Shown here: in pieces, positions 18,757 through 27,522 of the stretch | Layout of the letters: each line of letters begins with the position of its first letter | Position numbering within the stretch: position 1 is the stretch's first letter | Assembly: GCA_963825425.1 (NCBI GenBank) | Contig: CAWGTF010000011.1 | Coordinates: forward strand, 124,001-188,000 | Source: PALSA-607 sp963825425 | GTDB lineage: Bacteria > Actinomycetota > Actinomycetes > Acidothermales > Acidothermaceae | DNA length: 64,000 nucleotides | Direction: 5' to 3' | The notes under the pieces: model-generated | The model's input: the letters and a program-made list of their open reading frames with translations, nothing else | The model's database searches: none | Told to the model about the DNA's origin: nothing | Translations under genes and position numbers: made by a program

Positions 18757-20418
18757 TCGCGCCGACTCGCTGGGCCATCGTGCTTGCGGTTCTTTGTTTG
18801 AGCGCGTGCACGTCGACGTCCCCGCAGGTGGCGAGCCCGACTGCGTCGGCGAGCTCACCGCCTAGTGCCCCGACGACCTCGTCGTCGGCCGCGAACTCGC
18901 CACCGATCAGTTCATCCGCGTGCCGCACTGTCGTCGTCCCTTCTCGGGTCGCCGTGCTGCGGCGTCCGTCGGGATCACTGTCTGCCATCGGGACAGCCGC
19001 CGGTGCCGACCGCGCTGCCACACATCGACGAGGCAACGCTGAAGTCGTTCTACACGCAGCACCTCGCATGGAAACCGTGCATCGGCTTGTACTGCGCAAC
19101 TCTGACCGTTCCGATCGACTACGCGCATCCGTCGGCCGGAGCGATCCAGCTTGCCGTTTCGCGTGAGCTGACAACTCGCAAACCCAACCTCGGCGAAGTT
19201 GTCGTGAACCCCGGTGGCCCAGGTGCGTCCGGTATTCAATTCCTCAACTCCGCTGCCGGTTTCGTGCGGGGCCAACTTGGCAACGAGTTCGATGTCGTGT
19301 CCTTTGATCCGCGCGGTGTCGGCTCGAGCGCGCCGATTCGTTGCCTGAGTTCGGCACAGCTCGACACGTGGATCGCGTTTGAGGCGGATCCGCAGTCGCC
19401 GTCTGCGGTCGCTCAGCAAGACCAGCTGGCTAAGGGCTTTGCTGCTGGCTGCCAAGCGAAATCCGGTGCGTTGCTCGCACACGTGAGCACCGTCGACACC
19501 GCGCGCGATCTCGATGTGTTGCGCGCGGCTCTCGGCGAGACCAAGCTCACCTACCTTGGCTTTTCCTACGGCACATTCCTCGGCGCGATCTATGCGCAGC
19601 TGTTCCCGCAGAATGTTCGAGCATTGGTATTGGACGGCGCAGTCGATCCTGCGGCATCGGCGGTGGAACTGGATCAGGTACAGGCGCAGGGCTTCGAGGT
19701 TGCGTTGAAGTCGTGGATCGCCAACTGCGTGCAGTCAACGAAATGCCCCGTCGGGACATCTGCGGCAACTGCCGAGCAGCATTTGGATACGTGGCTGGCG
19801 ACGTTGCGATCCGCGCCGATCGCCGCATCGAATGGCCGCACGTTGACATTGTCACTTGCGGTCCAGGGCATCGCCGCTGCGCTCTACACACCAGATGATT
19901 GGCAGTCGTTGACGCTCTCACTCACCGCCGCGATGAAGGGCAACCCGGCGGGACTGCTGACTTTGTCCGACCAGATCGACGGCCGGCAGTCCAACGGCAG
20001 CTACGACAACCTGGTCGAGTCGAACATGGCGATCAACTGTGTCGATCGCCCGAGCCTCGGACCCATCTCGGCGTACGCGGCCGCCGCGGCCGCCGGGATC
20101 AAGGACGGCCCGACTTTCGGCGAGTTCATCGGCTGGGGCAACATCGCTTGTGCCGAATGGCCCGTCGCACCCGAGCTCGCACCTGGGCCGATCAGTCCCG
20201 CCGGATCACCGCCGATCATGGTGATCGGGACGCTGCGCGACCCCGCGACGCCTTACCGGTGGGCCCAGGCACTGGCGAAGGAGGCGAAGGGTCCGCTGCT
20301 CACCTATGACGGGGACGGCCACACCGCGTTCCTGCAATCAAGCTGCGTCGACGCCGCGGTGAAGACATTCCTGGTGTCGCTAACAGACCCCGCTGTCGGG
20401 ACGATTTGCAAGGACTGA
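18753..20418 (+). CDS. Secreted TAP-like alpha/beta hydrolase (lipoprotein; frame-broken near start)
   Basis: The lipoprotein signal peptide AIVLAVLCLSAC is followed by a Ser/Thr-rich linker. The hydrolase starts at HLAWKPC and has GEVVVNPGGPGASG, DVVSFDPRGVGSSAP, the nucleophile GFSYGTFLG, the acid GTLRDPATPYRWA and the catalytic His in YDGDGHTAFLQSSC. This is the tripeptidyl-aminopeptidase-like family of exported peptidases and esterases. Signal peptide and catalytic domain are in different frames that join between about 18910 and 18990. The GTG start overlaps the PSP1 stop. The substrate is unknown; peptides are the usual suggestion. Confidence 0.87.
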
Positions 20419-20470
20419 CGAGTAGTTTGCCGGGGCATGCTGGCGGTCGCGCTAGATTTCCGCGTCGGGC

Positions 20471-21034
20471 ATGGAACCGGATCGGGCACTGGCGGGTGTT
20501 ATTCGTATGAGGGTCGCCGTCCGTCGTCCGCCGCCTGCCGGCCCGGAGGTGCCCGCTGATCCGCGCGATCTCTACGCGGCGTGTTACGGCCGCCTGGTCC
20601 AGGCACTCACGCTTGTTGCGGGCAGTCGGGCTGAGGCCGAGGACGTCGTGCAGGAAGCGTTCGTTCGACTCGTACCGAGGTGGTCGAAGATCTCGAGCTA
20701 CGACGACCCCGAGGCGTGGGTGCGAGGGGTCGCCTTCCGGATCCTGTCGAACCGCTTCCGGCGGGCTCGGAATGCCGCAGCGGCGGCCCGCCGAACGTCT
20801 CAGGCAGTGCAGACGAGCGAGGTATCTGGAAACCGCGTCGACGTCGGACGCGCACTCGCCGCTCTGCCCATTGAACAGCGGCAAGTCGTCGTGCTGCATC
20901 ACCTGCTTGACCTGCCGGTCGCTGAGATCGCCAGCACCCTCGGTGTTCCCGCCGGCACAGTGAAGTCGCGGCTGTCGCGTGCACGGGATGCGCTCGCGCC
21001 GCTCTTGCGTGAGGGGAGTTCCGACCATGCCTGA
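20471..21034 (+). CDS. ECF RNA polymerase sigma factor, SigE family
   Basis: Region 2 is visible in DLYAACYGRLVQALTLVAG, AEDVVQEAFVRLVPRW and YDDPEAWVRGVAFRILSNRF. Region 4 is visible in ALAALPIEQRQVVVLHHLLD and IASTLGVPAGTVKSRLSRAR. ATG codons at 20471 and 20507 are both possible starts; the later one gives a more typical N-terminus. The stop overlaps the start of the next gene, a single-pass membrane protein likely to be its anti-sigma partner. Target promoters and inducing signal are not evident. Confidence 0.88.
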   Translation: MEPDRALAGVIRMRVAVRRPPPAGPEVPADPRDLYAACYGRLVQALTLVAGSRAEAEDVVQEAFVRLVPRWSKISSYDDPEAWVRGVAFRILSNRFRRARNAAAAARRTSQAVQTSEVSGNRVDVGRALAALPIEQRQVVVLHHLLDLPVAEIASTLGVPAGTVKSRLSRARDALAPLLREGSSDHA

Positions 21035-22067
21035 TCTTCATGAGCTCCTCGCGACGGAGGCGAGCAGGGGTGGTCCGGTGTCTGCGCCACCCTTCGAGTC
21101 TTTGATCGCTCGGTCACGCCAGCGTCGCGTGAAGCAAGTGTTCGCCGTCGCGGCGGCCGTCGTTGCTGTGACAGCAGCTGTCGCCGTCCCGTTGATTGTT
21201 AGTGGTCGTGGATCCGTGGTGACCGGTCCAGCCCTCACCACAACTGACGGGGCCCGCAGGGCAGCTGCGCAGCAGGTCGTCAATCAAATGGTTGCCGAGG
21301 TGAACCTGCCGGTAGGTGCTAGCCCATTGGCGACTGCACCAGCGCCGTTGGCGTCCGTGCCTCCGACGGCGAACTCGGTCGTCGCAGAGCGATTTTTCAC
21401 GGTGGCGGGGACGATGGACTCGGTCATTGCCTCCGTCATGGCGCATCCACCGGCTGGCTTGGTTGTGAACGGAACCTCGACGGGAAGCAGCGGCACCGCC
21501 GGCAGTGACACGGTCGAGTCGCGGGGTGTCGACTTTGCTGGTGCGGAGACCTCCAGCTATGGAGCTCCCCAGCTCTCGGTCGATGTCGTGCCACAAGGCA
21601 CCGGGGTCGGAGTGAGGGTGTCCGCGCAGGCGACCTTGCGGCCTCTGCGCACCTCCGCTGAACAAGTACCTGCGGACGCCGCCGCGGTTACGGTGACCTA
21701 CCGCCATAGCGACGCGGCCGCGCAGACCCACACCTGGGACTCATCACGCGCACACGTGCTGGCGTCGGCGTTGAACGCGCTCTACGCGCAGCTCTCGGAC
21801 GTGATCGTGACCGGCGACCCAGCCTGCGCGGGGAGCGACCCGGTTTACACCGTCACCTTCGAGGTGTCGCATCAACCGCTGGTGTTTCGCGACTACGGGT
21901 GCGGTGTGATCGATGTCACCGCAGGGGGCGTCGCCCAACCCGCGCTTGAAACCGGTGACGTGGAGTCGAGGCTCTACTCGATGCTCGGCCTACAGCCGCC
22001 GCCGCAGTCGAGCGCGCCTCCTAACGGCTCAGCACCAGCACCGGGTGCTTCATCGCCCGCTTCGTAG
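21027..22067 (+). CDS. Single-pass membrane protein, probable anti-sigma partner
   Basis: A 346-residue protein with a short cytoplasmic N-terminus (LHELLATEASRG...FESLIARSRQRRVKQ), one helix (VFAVAAAVVAVTAAVAVPLIV) and a long outer domain with a Pro/Ser-rich tail. The topology, 8-bp overlap with the sigma gene and position all fit a membrane-bound anti-sigma or co-regulator of the SigE-family factor. No zinc-finger (ZAS) motif is visible in the cytoplasmic part, so binding would rely on another surface. The outer domain has no motif I recognise. Confidence 0.6.
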   Translation: MPDLHELLATEASRGGPVSAPPFESLIARSRQRRVKQVFAVAAAVVAVTAAVAVPLIVSGRGSVVTGPALTTTDGARRAAAQQVVNQMVAEVNLPVGASPLATAPAPLASVPPTANSVVAERFFTVAGTMDSVIASVMAHPPAGLVVNGTSTGSSGTAGSDTVESRGVDFAGAETSSYGAPQLSVDVVPQGTGVGVRVSAQATLRPLRTSAEQVPADAAAVTVTYRHSDAAAQTHTWDSSRAHVLASALNALYAQLSDVIVTGDPACAGSDPVYTVTFEVSHQPLVFRDYGCGVIDVTAGGVAQPALETGDVESRLYSMLGLQPPPQSSAPPNGSAPAPGASSPAS

Positions 22068-22134
22068 CCTCGAACCGACCCGTTAGACTCTCGGGGTCGT
22101 CCCAAGGTCGCGTTCTACAGGCCGAGGCCGGCTC

Positions 22135-22207
22135 GCCGCCTTAGCTCAGTTGGCAGAGCAACGCACTCGTAATGCGTAGGTCGTCAGTTCGACTCTGACA
22201 GGCGGCT
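22135..22207 (+). tRNA. tRNA-Thr (anticodon CGT)
   Basis: The acceptor arms GCCGCCT and AGGCGGC pair with discriminator T. The D-arm AGCTCAGTTGGCAGAGCA, anticodon stem-loop ACGCA-CTCGTAA-TGCGT and T-arm GTCAG-TTCGACT-CTGAC are all standard. The anticodon CGT reads ACG (Thr). No CCA is encoded. It stands alone in the intergenic space. Confidence 0.97.
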
Positions 22208-22405
22208 CTGCTCGGCGCGGCACTCCTCGGTTCTCCTCATCTTGAGTGGATGTACCGCAGCGACCTAGTTCCTGACGGCACGTGATGCCCTGCGCGACAA
22301 GGTCGATTGGGCTCACTTCTCTGTTACCAATTCGTGATCCTGACCGCCCGCTTCTTTGACGCGTCGATGGCGGAAATGAGAACCCTTACTTCCGCTTGCG
22401 TGCGT

Positions 22406-22434
22406 TGACGAGCAATGGCACCACCTATACGTTC
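22406..22434 (+). promoter_or_regulatory. Predicted sigma-70-type promoter for the ABC transporter operon
   Basis: TTGACG (22406-22411), a 17-bp spacer, then TACGTT (22429-22434) matching TAnnnT. It would give a leader of about 255 nt. No other convincing promoter pair was seen in the same gap. Confidence 0.5.
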
Positions 22435-22468
22435 CCCCTCATGTCGGTGCGCGCATACGAATCGGCTT

Positions 22469-22478
22469 TAGACGTCTA
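22469..22478. promoter_or_regulatory. Candidate operator palindrome
   Basis: TAGACGTCTA is a perfect 10-bp palindrome about 30 bp downstream of the predicted transcription start, where a bound repressor would block elongation. An overlapping TCTAGA follows directly. No cognate regulator gene is adjacent. Confidence 0.4.
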
Positions 22479-22544
22479 GACCAACAAAGTCACGGGCGGG
22501 GAGATCTGGTCGATGGATCAGCGAAAGCCTCCGGCCGGGTGACT

Positions 22545-22653
22545 AAGCCCGGGGCAATGAACGCGCTCGAAAGCGCGCGCCCACGTCACCACCCCTCGGC
22601 ATGCCGACGAGGTCGGCATTCGCCGTGTCTTGCACGCCGCGCTCGACGGGAGC
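22545..22653 (+). other. Structured mRNA leader, unassigned
   Basis: Predicted helices include CGGG/CCCG around TGACTAAG, GGTGAC pairing with GTCACC about 50 nt later, CGCGCT-CGAA-AGCGCG, and GCCGAC-GAG-GTCGGC. The density of stems just upstream of a transporter start suggests a cis-regulatory RNA. I cannot assign it to a riboswitch family. Confidence 0.35.
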
Positions 22654-22695
22654 CGGTCCGCGTCCGGCACAGGCCTGTAGACGAGGAGCAAACAC

Positions 22696-24093
22696 ATGTC
22701 ACCTGACGCCAACCGGTTTGACCGGCGATCGTTCCTGAAGATCGGTGGCCTCGCTGCGGCGGCATTCGCGTCGCCCACCCTGCTCGACGCCTGCAGCAGC
22801 AGTACAAAGAAGAGTGCCGCGGCGAGCACCTCGGCGACGACAGGAGCGGGGACCAGTTCTGCGGCGGCGGGGGGAGCCAGCTCAGCGGCGGCCTCCCAGC
22901 CCGCTGCTGTGGCAACGAAGATGCTGAAGGTCGGGTACGTCAGCCCGCAGACCGGGTCGCTCGCTGCCTTCGGCGAAGCCGACTCGTTTGTCGTGACTGC
23001 GCTAACGAACTACTTCAAGGCAAACCCCTTCGCTGTGGGGTCCGACCACTACGGCGTTCAGGTGTCGGTCAAGGACAGCCAGTCAGATTCCAAGCGGTGT
23101 GGTGAGGTAGCCAACGACTTGATCCTCAAGGAGGGCGTCGACCTCATGCTCGTCGCGTCTACGCCTGACACGGTGAACCCGGTCGCGGACGCCTGCGAGG
23201 CAAACGGCGTTCCATGCATCTCCACGGTTGCCCCTTGGCAGCCGTATTTCATCGGCCGCGGGGGCAAGCCCGGCAGCACCAGTTTCAAATGGACGTACCA
23301 CTTCTTCTGGGGTCTTGAGGACGTCGAGGCGGTCTACCTCGACATGTGGGATGCAGTGACCACCAACAAGAAGAGCGGCGCGATCTGGCCAAACGACCCC
23401 GACGGAAATGCATGGGGCGACGCGGTGAACGGCTTCGGGCCGGTCGTGGCCAAACGCGGATATTCCATCATCGACCCAGGTCACTACCCCGACGGCACCC
23501 AGGACTTCTCTGCGCAGATCGCGAAGTTCAAGAGCGGCGGCGCCGACGTACTGCTGGGTGTGCCGATCCCGCCCGACTTCACCACGTTCTGGAAGCAGGC
23601 AGTGCAGCAGGGCTACAAGCCGAAGATCGCGACGATCGGCAAGGCCTTGTTGTTCCCGTCGTCAATCGAGGCGCTCGGCGACACCGGGCAAAACCTTGGC
23701 AGCGAAGTGTGGTGGAGCCCAAGCCACCCATTCACCAGCTCGCTGACGAAGCAGACAGCTAAGGACCTCGCCGCCGCTTACACGTCGACCACCGGCAAGC
23801 AGTGGACCCAACCGATTGGGTTTGTGCATGCGATGTTCGAGGTCGCCAGTGCCGCCGTGGCGAAGGCCGGGTCAACTGACAAGGCGGCGGTCGCGTCGGC
23901 ACTGAAGACGCTCAAGCTGTCGACGGTTGTCGGACCACTTGACTGGACGTCGGGCCCGGTTCCGAACGTTACGAAGACACCGCTGGTCGGTGGTCAGTGG
24001 CGCAAGTCGAGCACCGGATATGACCTGATCATCGTCACCAACAAGCAGCACCCGGAGATCCCTGCCGGCGGAACGGTCGAGGCCCTGGCGTGA
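22696..24093 (+). CDS. ABC transporter substrate-binding lipoprotein, branched-chain amino acid (LivK) family
   Basis: Extracytoplasmic ligand-binding protein of 465 residues. The N-terminus has a twin-arginine-type motif (DRRSFLKIGG) and a lipobox LLDAC, so it is probably exported folded and lipid-anchored. A long Ala/Ser/Thr linker precedes the periplasmic-binding fold, starting MLKVGYVSPQTGSLAAFGEA. The ligand could be a branched-chain amino acid, amide, urea or aromatic compound; this cannot be decided from sequence. It begins a five-gene operon in which every following gene overlaps or is within 13 bp. Confidence 0.9.
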   Translation: MSPDANRFDRRSFLKIGGLAAAAFASPTLLDACSSSTKKSAAASTSATTGAGTSSAAAGGASSAAASQPAAVATKMLKVGYVSPQTGSLAAFGEADSFVVTALTNYFKANPFAVGSDHYGVQVSVKDSQSDSKRCGEVANDLILKEGVDLMLVASTPDTVNPVADACEANGVPCISTVAPWQPYFIGRGGKPGSTSFKWTYHFFWGLEDVEAVYLDMWDAVTTNKKSGAIWPNDPDGNAWGDAVNGFGPVVAKRGYSIIDPGHYPDGTQDFSAQIAKFKSGGADVLLGVPIPPDFTTFWKQAVQQGYKPKIATIGKALLFPSSIEALGDTGQNLGSEVWWSPSHPFTSSLTKQTAKDLAAAYTSTTGKQWTQPIGFVHAMFEVASAAVAKAGSTDKAAVASALKTLKLSTVVGPLDWTSGPVPNVTKTPLVGGQWRKSSTGYDLIIVTNKQHPEIPAGGTVEALA

Positions 24094-24833
24094 CCGATGG
24101 GCCCGCACTTCTGGTCGTCGACGGGCTGGCCAAGCGATTCGGCCAGCTCGTCGTGGTCGCCGACCTGTCGTTCGAAGTGCGGGCTGGGCAGGCCCTAGGC
24201 GTCGTCGGCCCGAACGGAGCGGGCAAGTCGACGATGCTGAACCTCATCAACGGTGTCGTCGCGGCCGACAGCGGCTCGGTGCACTTCGCCGGTCGCGACA
24301 TCAGCCGCTTGGGCGCCGCCCAGCGGTGTGTGGCGGGCATCGCGCGCACCTATCAAGTGCCGGCACCGTTCGAAGGCATGACCGTCTTGGAGAATGTGCT
24401 GGTCGGTGCAGAACTGGGATCCGGACGCCGGGGCGACGGTTTTCGATTGGCGTACGAGGCTCTCGACGCAACTGGACTGCTACCCGTTGCGAACGCGCGG
24501 GCCGGGGGATTGCCACTGCTTGCGCGCAAGCGACTGGAGATGGCACGCGCGCTGGCGACGGATCCGCAGTTGATCTTGCTTGACGAGGTCGCCGGTGGCC
24601 TGACCGACCAGGAGCTGCCGGCGCTCGTCGAAACGGTGCGTGGGTTACGTGACCGCGGGGTCGCGGTCATCTGGATCGAACACATCGTGCACGCACTACT
24701 TGCGGTTGTGGACAGGTTGATGTGCCTCACCTACGGCACGATGCTCGCTATCGGTGATCCCCACGAGGTGCTGCGCAACGAGCTCGTGCGTAGCGCGTAT
24801 CTCGGCAGCAGCATCGACGTCGAGGGGGCTTGA
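24090..24833 (+). CDS. livG: ABC transporter ATP-binding protein, LivG type
   Basis: Nucleotide-binding subunit of 247 residues. Walker A is GPNGAGKSTM. The typical LivG segment RTYQVPAPFEGMTVLENVLVGA and Walker B LILLDEVAGGLTDQE are present, followed by VIWIEHIVHALL as H-loop. The signature is degenerate (GGLPLLARKRLEMARAL), as often in LivG proteins. The start overlaps the binding-protein stop (GTGA), and the gene is followed by the paired LivF ATPase. Confidence 0.92.
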   Translation: MTDGPALLVVDGLAKRFGQLVVVADLSFEVRAGQALGVVGPNGAGKSTMLNLINGVVAADSGSVHFAGRDISRLGAAQRCVAGIARTYQVPAPFEGMTVLENVLVGAELGSGRRGDGFRLAYEALDATGLLPVANARAGGLPLLARKRLEMARALATDPQLILLDEVAGGLTDQELPALVETVRGLRDRGVAVIWIEHIVHALLAVVDRLMCLTYGTMLAIGDPHEVLRNELVRSAYLGSSIDVEGA

Positions 24834-25537
24834 CCCAGGTGACGCTGCTTTCGGTCGACCACGTCGACGCCTGCTATGGCGACTTTCAGGCGCTGTTTGA
24901 CGTGAGCCTCGCGGTTCGCGAAGGGGAGACCCTAGCGGTCATCGGTGCCAACGGCGCGGGGAAGTCGACCCTCCTCAAGACCATCGCCGGCTTGCTGAGT
25001 CCGGCGCGCGGCGAGGTGATGTTCGACGGCCAGGCGGTTGGAGCGTTGCGTGCACACCGACGGGTGGCGATGGGCATCTCGATGGCGCCCGAGGGCCGCC
25101 GGCTTTTCCCGAGCCTCACTGTCGACGACAACCTGCTCGTCGGGGCGTACAGCGGCCGGCGCGGCCCATGGGACGTTGCCGCAGTCTGCCGGTTGTTCCC
25201 GCTCGTTGCCGGACTGCGGTCGCGGTTGGCCGGACGGTTATCTGGGGGTGAGCAACAGGCTGTCGCCATCGGTCGCGCCCTGATGAGCAACCCCCGCCTG
25301 TTGTTACTCGACGAAGTCTCGCTCGGTCTTGCGCCCGTCGTCGTCCAGCAGTTGTACGGCGCGCTGCCGGAGATCGCCGCAAGCGGCACCACCGTCTTGT
25401 TGGTCGAGCAGGACGTGCGGCAGGCCCTGCGGGTGGCGGATCGGATCCAGTGCCTGTTGGAAGGTCGAACGGTCCTCGAAGGGACCGCGGGCAGCCTGAC
25501 CCATGAGCAGATTGCAGCGGCATACTTCGGTGTCTGA
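24830..25537 (+). CDS. livF: ABC transporter ATP-binding protein, LivF type
   Basis: Second ATPase of the importer, 235 residues. Walker A is GANGAGKSTL; MAPEGRRLFPSLTVDDNL is the hallmark LivF segment. The signature is LSGGEQQAVAIGRAL, Walker B LLLLDEVSLGLAP and the H-loop region LLVEQDVRQAL. The TTG start at 24830 overlaps the livG stop (TTGA); a GTG at 24839 is an alternative. Confidence 0.92.
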   Translation: MTQVTLLSVDHVDACYGDFQALFDVSLAVREGETLAVIGANGAGKSTLLKTIAGLLSPARGEVMFDGQAVGALRAHRRVAMGISMAPEGRRLFPSLTVDDNLLVGAYSGRRGPWDVAAVCRLFPLVAGLRSRLAGRLSGGEQQAVAIGRALMSNPRLLLLDEVSLGLAPVVVQQLYGALPEIAASGTTVLLVEQDVRQALRVADRIQCLLEGRTVLEGTAGSLTHEQIAAAYFGV

Positions 25538-25549
25538 GAACGGGTCGGC

Positions 25550-26422
25550 ATGGTCGTAACCAATGCGCTCGTCCAAGGCATCCTGCTCGGGGGTCTCTAC
25601 GCCCTTTTCGCGTGCGGACTGTCTCTCATGTTCGGAGTCATGCGTGTCGTGAACCTGGCGCACGGCGACCTGTCGATCATGGCCGCCTTTGGTGCGCTGG
25701 CGCTGGTCGACAGTCTGCACTTCGCGCCGTTTGTCACGCTCCTGATCGTCGTCCCGGCGATGGCGGCCCTCGGATACCTCTTACAACGCGGAGTTCTGCA
25801 GCGCAGCCTTCAGCTGAGCGCGCTTGCGCCCTTGTTGGTGACCTTCGGAGTCTCGATCATCTTGCAGAACGGTCTGCAGGAGGTGTTCTCGGCAGACAAC
25901 CGTGCATTGCGCATCGGCTCACTGGCGACCGCGAGCCTGCGGATCAACGGTCAGCTGTCGGTCGGTTGGTTTTCGCTACTCGTCTTCGGCGTCGGTGTGC
26001 TGGTGCTCGTCGCGCTGCAGTTGTTCCTGTCTCGCACGTCGACGGGCCGGGCGATGCGGGCGACTAGCGACGACCAAGAGGCCGCGCAGCTCATGGGTAT
26101 CGATAACCGGCACATCTACAGCCTGGCGACGGCGATTGCATTCGCCACGGTGTCGGTCGCCGGAATTCTGCTCGGTATGCGCACGTCGTTCACGCCGACG
26201 GCTGGCCCGGCACTGCTCATCTTCGCGTTCGAGGCCGTCATCATCGGCGGTCTCGGATCGCTGTGGGGGACCTTGCTCGGCGGCATCGCGCTCGGCGTCG
26301 CCCAGACCGTCGGAGCGCAGGTCTTCTCGCCCGCGTACGGCATTCTCACCGGGCATCTGGTCTTTCTAGCTGTCTTAGCGTTACGGCCGCAGGGCTTCCT
26401 GCCCAAGGCGGTGACCGCATGA
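25550..26422 (+). CDS. livH: ABC transporter permease, LivH type
   Basis: Inner-membrane permease of 290 residues with about eight hydrophobic segments. LLGGLYALFACGLSLMFGVM and RVVNLAHGDLSIMAAFGALA are the conserved first-loop features of LivH. ATSDDQEAAQLMGID is the EAA-type cytoplasmic loop that docks on the ATPases. It starts 13 bp after livF and its stop overlaps the livM start. Confidence 0.92.
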   Translation: MVVTNALVQGILLGGLYALFACGLSLMFGVMRVVNLAHGDLSIMAAFGALALVDSLHFAPFVTLLIVVPAMAALGYLLQRGVLQRSLQLSALAPLLVTFGVSIILQNGLQEVFSADNRALRIGSLATASLRINGQLSVGWFSLLVFGVGVLVLVALQLFLSRTSTGRAMRATSDDQEAAQLMGIDNRHIYSLATAIAFATVSVAGILLGMRTSFTPTAGPALLIFAFEAVIIGGLGSLWGTLLGGIALGVAQTVGAQVFSPAYGILTGHLVFLAVLALRPQGFLPKAVTA

Positions 26423-27522
26423 CCGCCGACGGCGCAACTGTCGATACCGCGCCTTCCCTCGCTGCGTCCGCGATCCACCGGCGCGGTCGGCCGGTTGGTG
26501 TAACAGTCGGAGCAGGCGTGATCCTGGTGGCCCTGCTCGCTTTGTTGCCGTATGGCGCCTCACGCGTGACGACGTACGACCTTGTCGAGCTCTACACCTT
26601 CGCCGTGCTCGGCACGATGTGGAATCTCATGGCTGGCTACGGCGGCATGGTGTCGATCGGCCAGCAGGCGTTCGTGGGCGCGGGCGCTTACGCCGTGGTG
26701 TGGTTCACGAACAACAACGGCGTGAACCCGTTTCTCGGGGTGCCGATCGCAGCCGCGGTGTGTGCGGTGCTCGCCCTCCCGACGTCCTATCTCGTTTTTC
26801 GTCTTGCCGGCGGGTACTTCGCGATCGGGACCTGGGTGGTCGCCGAAGTGGCGAAGCTCTTCACGACGCAGGTCCACAGTCTTGGAAAAGGCTCCGGCGT
26901 CTCACTGCACAAGATGTCGAACATCGATGCGACGCTGCGGAACCGGCTGGTGTACTGGATGGCCCTTGGCGTGATGACGCTCGCGATTGCGGCTACGTAC
27001 GTCGTCATGAGGTCGCGGCTCGGCCTGGCGTTGAGAGCCGTGCGTGATGCGCCGACGGCGGCATCGACTCTTGGCGTCAAAGTGCAGCGATCGAAGAGGC
27101 TGGTGTATGTCGCGGCAGCTGCGGGTTTTGGGGCGGCCGGTGCACTGACTTCGCTGCACACACTGCGGGTGGAGCCCGACTCGGCGTACAGCGTGCAGGT
27201 CACCGCGTACATGATCTTCATCGTCGTGATCGGCGGCATGGGTTCGATCGAGGGACCGATCGTCGGCGCCATCATTTTCTGGGAACTGCAAAGGCAGCTG
27301 GCGAGTCTCGGTGAGTGGTACCTGATCATCCTCGGTGCAGTCGCGGTCTTCGTGACGCTCTACGTGCGCAACGGTGTTTGGGGCTTGCTGAGCCGAGGGC
27401 GGCTACACGCCTTCCCAGTCGGCTACCTGCTCGGGGGCGGATCGCTCAGGCGGACCGTGGCCGCGGTACTTCCCGGCGACACAGCGAACGAGGCTTCGCC
27501 GCCGCCGACAGAGACCGAGTAG
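26419..27522 (+). CDS. livM: ABC transporter permease, LivM type
   Basis: Second permease, 367 residues. TFAVLGTMWNLMAGYGGMVSIGQQAFVGAG is condensed here as MWNLMAGYGGMVSIGQQAFV, the LivM signature. RAVRDAPTAASTLGVKVQRS is the EAA-like loop and FIVVIGGMGSIEGPIVGAII is near the end. The ATG at 26419 overlaps livH (ATGA). The last 100 bp overlap the 3' end of the convergent GH10 gene, and both C-termini look genuine, so transcription of the two may interfere. Confidence 0.92.
   Translation: MTADGATVDTAPSLAASAIHRRGRPVGVTVGAGVILVALLALLPYGASRVTTYDLVELYTFAVLGTMWNLMAGYGGMVSIGQQAFVGAGAYAVVWFTNNNGVNPFLGVPIAAAVCAVLALPTSYLVFRLAGGYFAIGTWVVAEVAKLFTTQVHSLGKGSGVSLHKMSNIDATLRNRLVYWMALGVMTLAIAATYVVMRSRLGLALRAVRDAPTAASTLGVKVQRSKRLVYVAAAAGFGAAGALTSLHTLRVEPDSAYSVQVTAYMIFIVVIGGMGSIEGPIVGAIIFWELQRQLASLGEWYLIILGAVAVFVTLYVRNGVWGLLSRGRLHAFPVGYLLGGGSLRRTVAAVLPGDTANEASPPPTETE

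Larger units (their letters stand above)
22208..22695. other. 488-bp non-coding leader region of the ABC transporter operon
   Basis: No ORF with coding character is seen. The stretch holds a sigma-70-like promoter (22406-22434), a 10-bp palindrome just downstream, and then about 200 nt able to form several hairpins before the ribosome-binding site GAGGAG (22682-22687) of the binding-protein gene. Confidence 0.7.

Noticed and set aside
22500..22600. c-di-GMP-I (GEMM) riboswitch
   Set aside because: Only short stretches (CACGGGC, AAAGCC, CCGGCC) resemble the consensus, and the conserved AAACC and GACGCAAAGCC elements are not intact.
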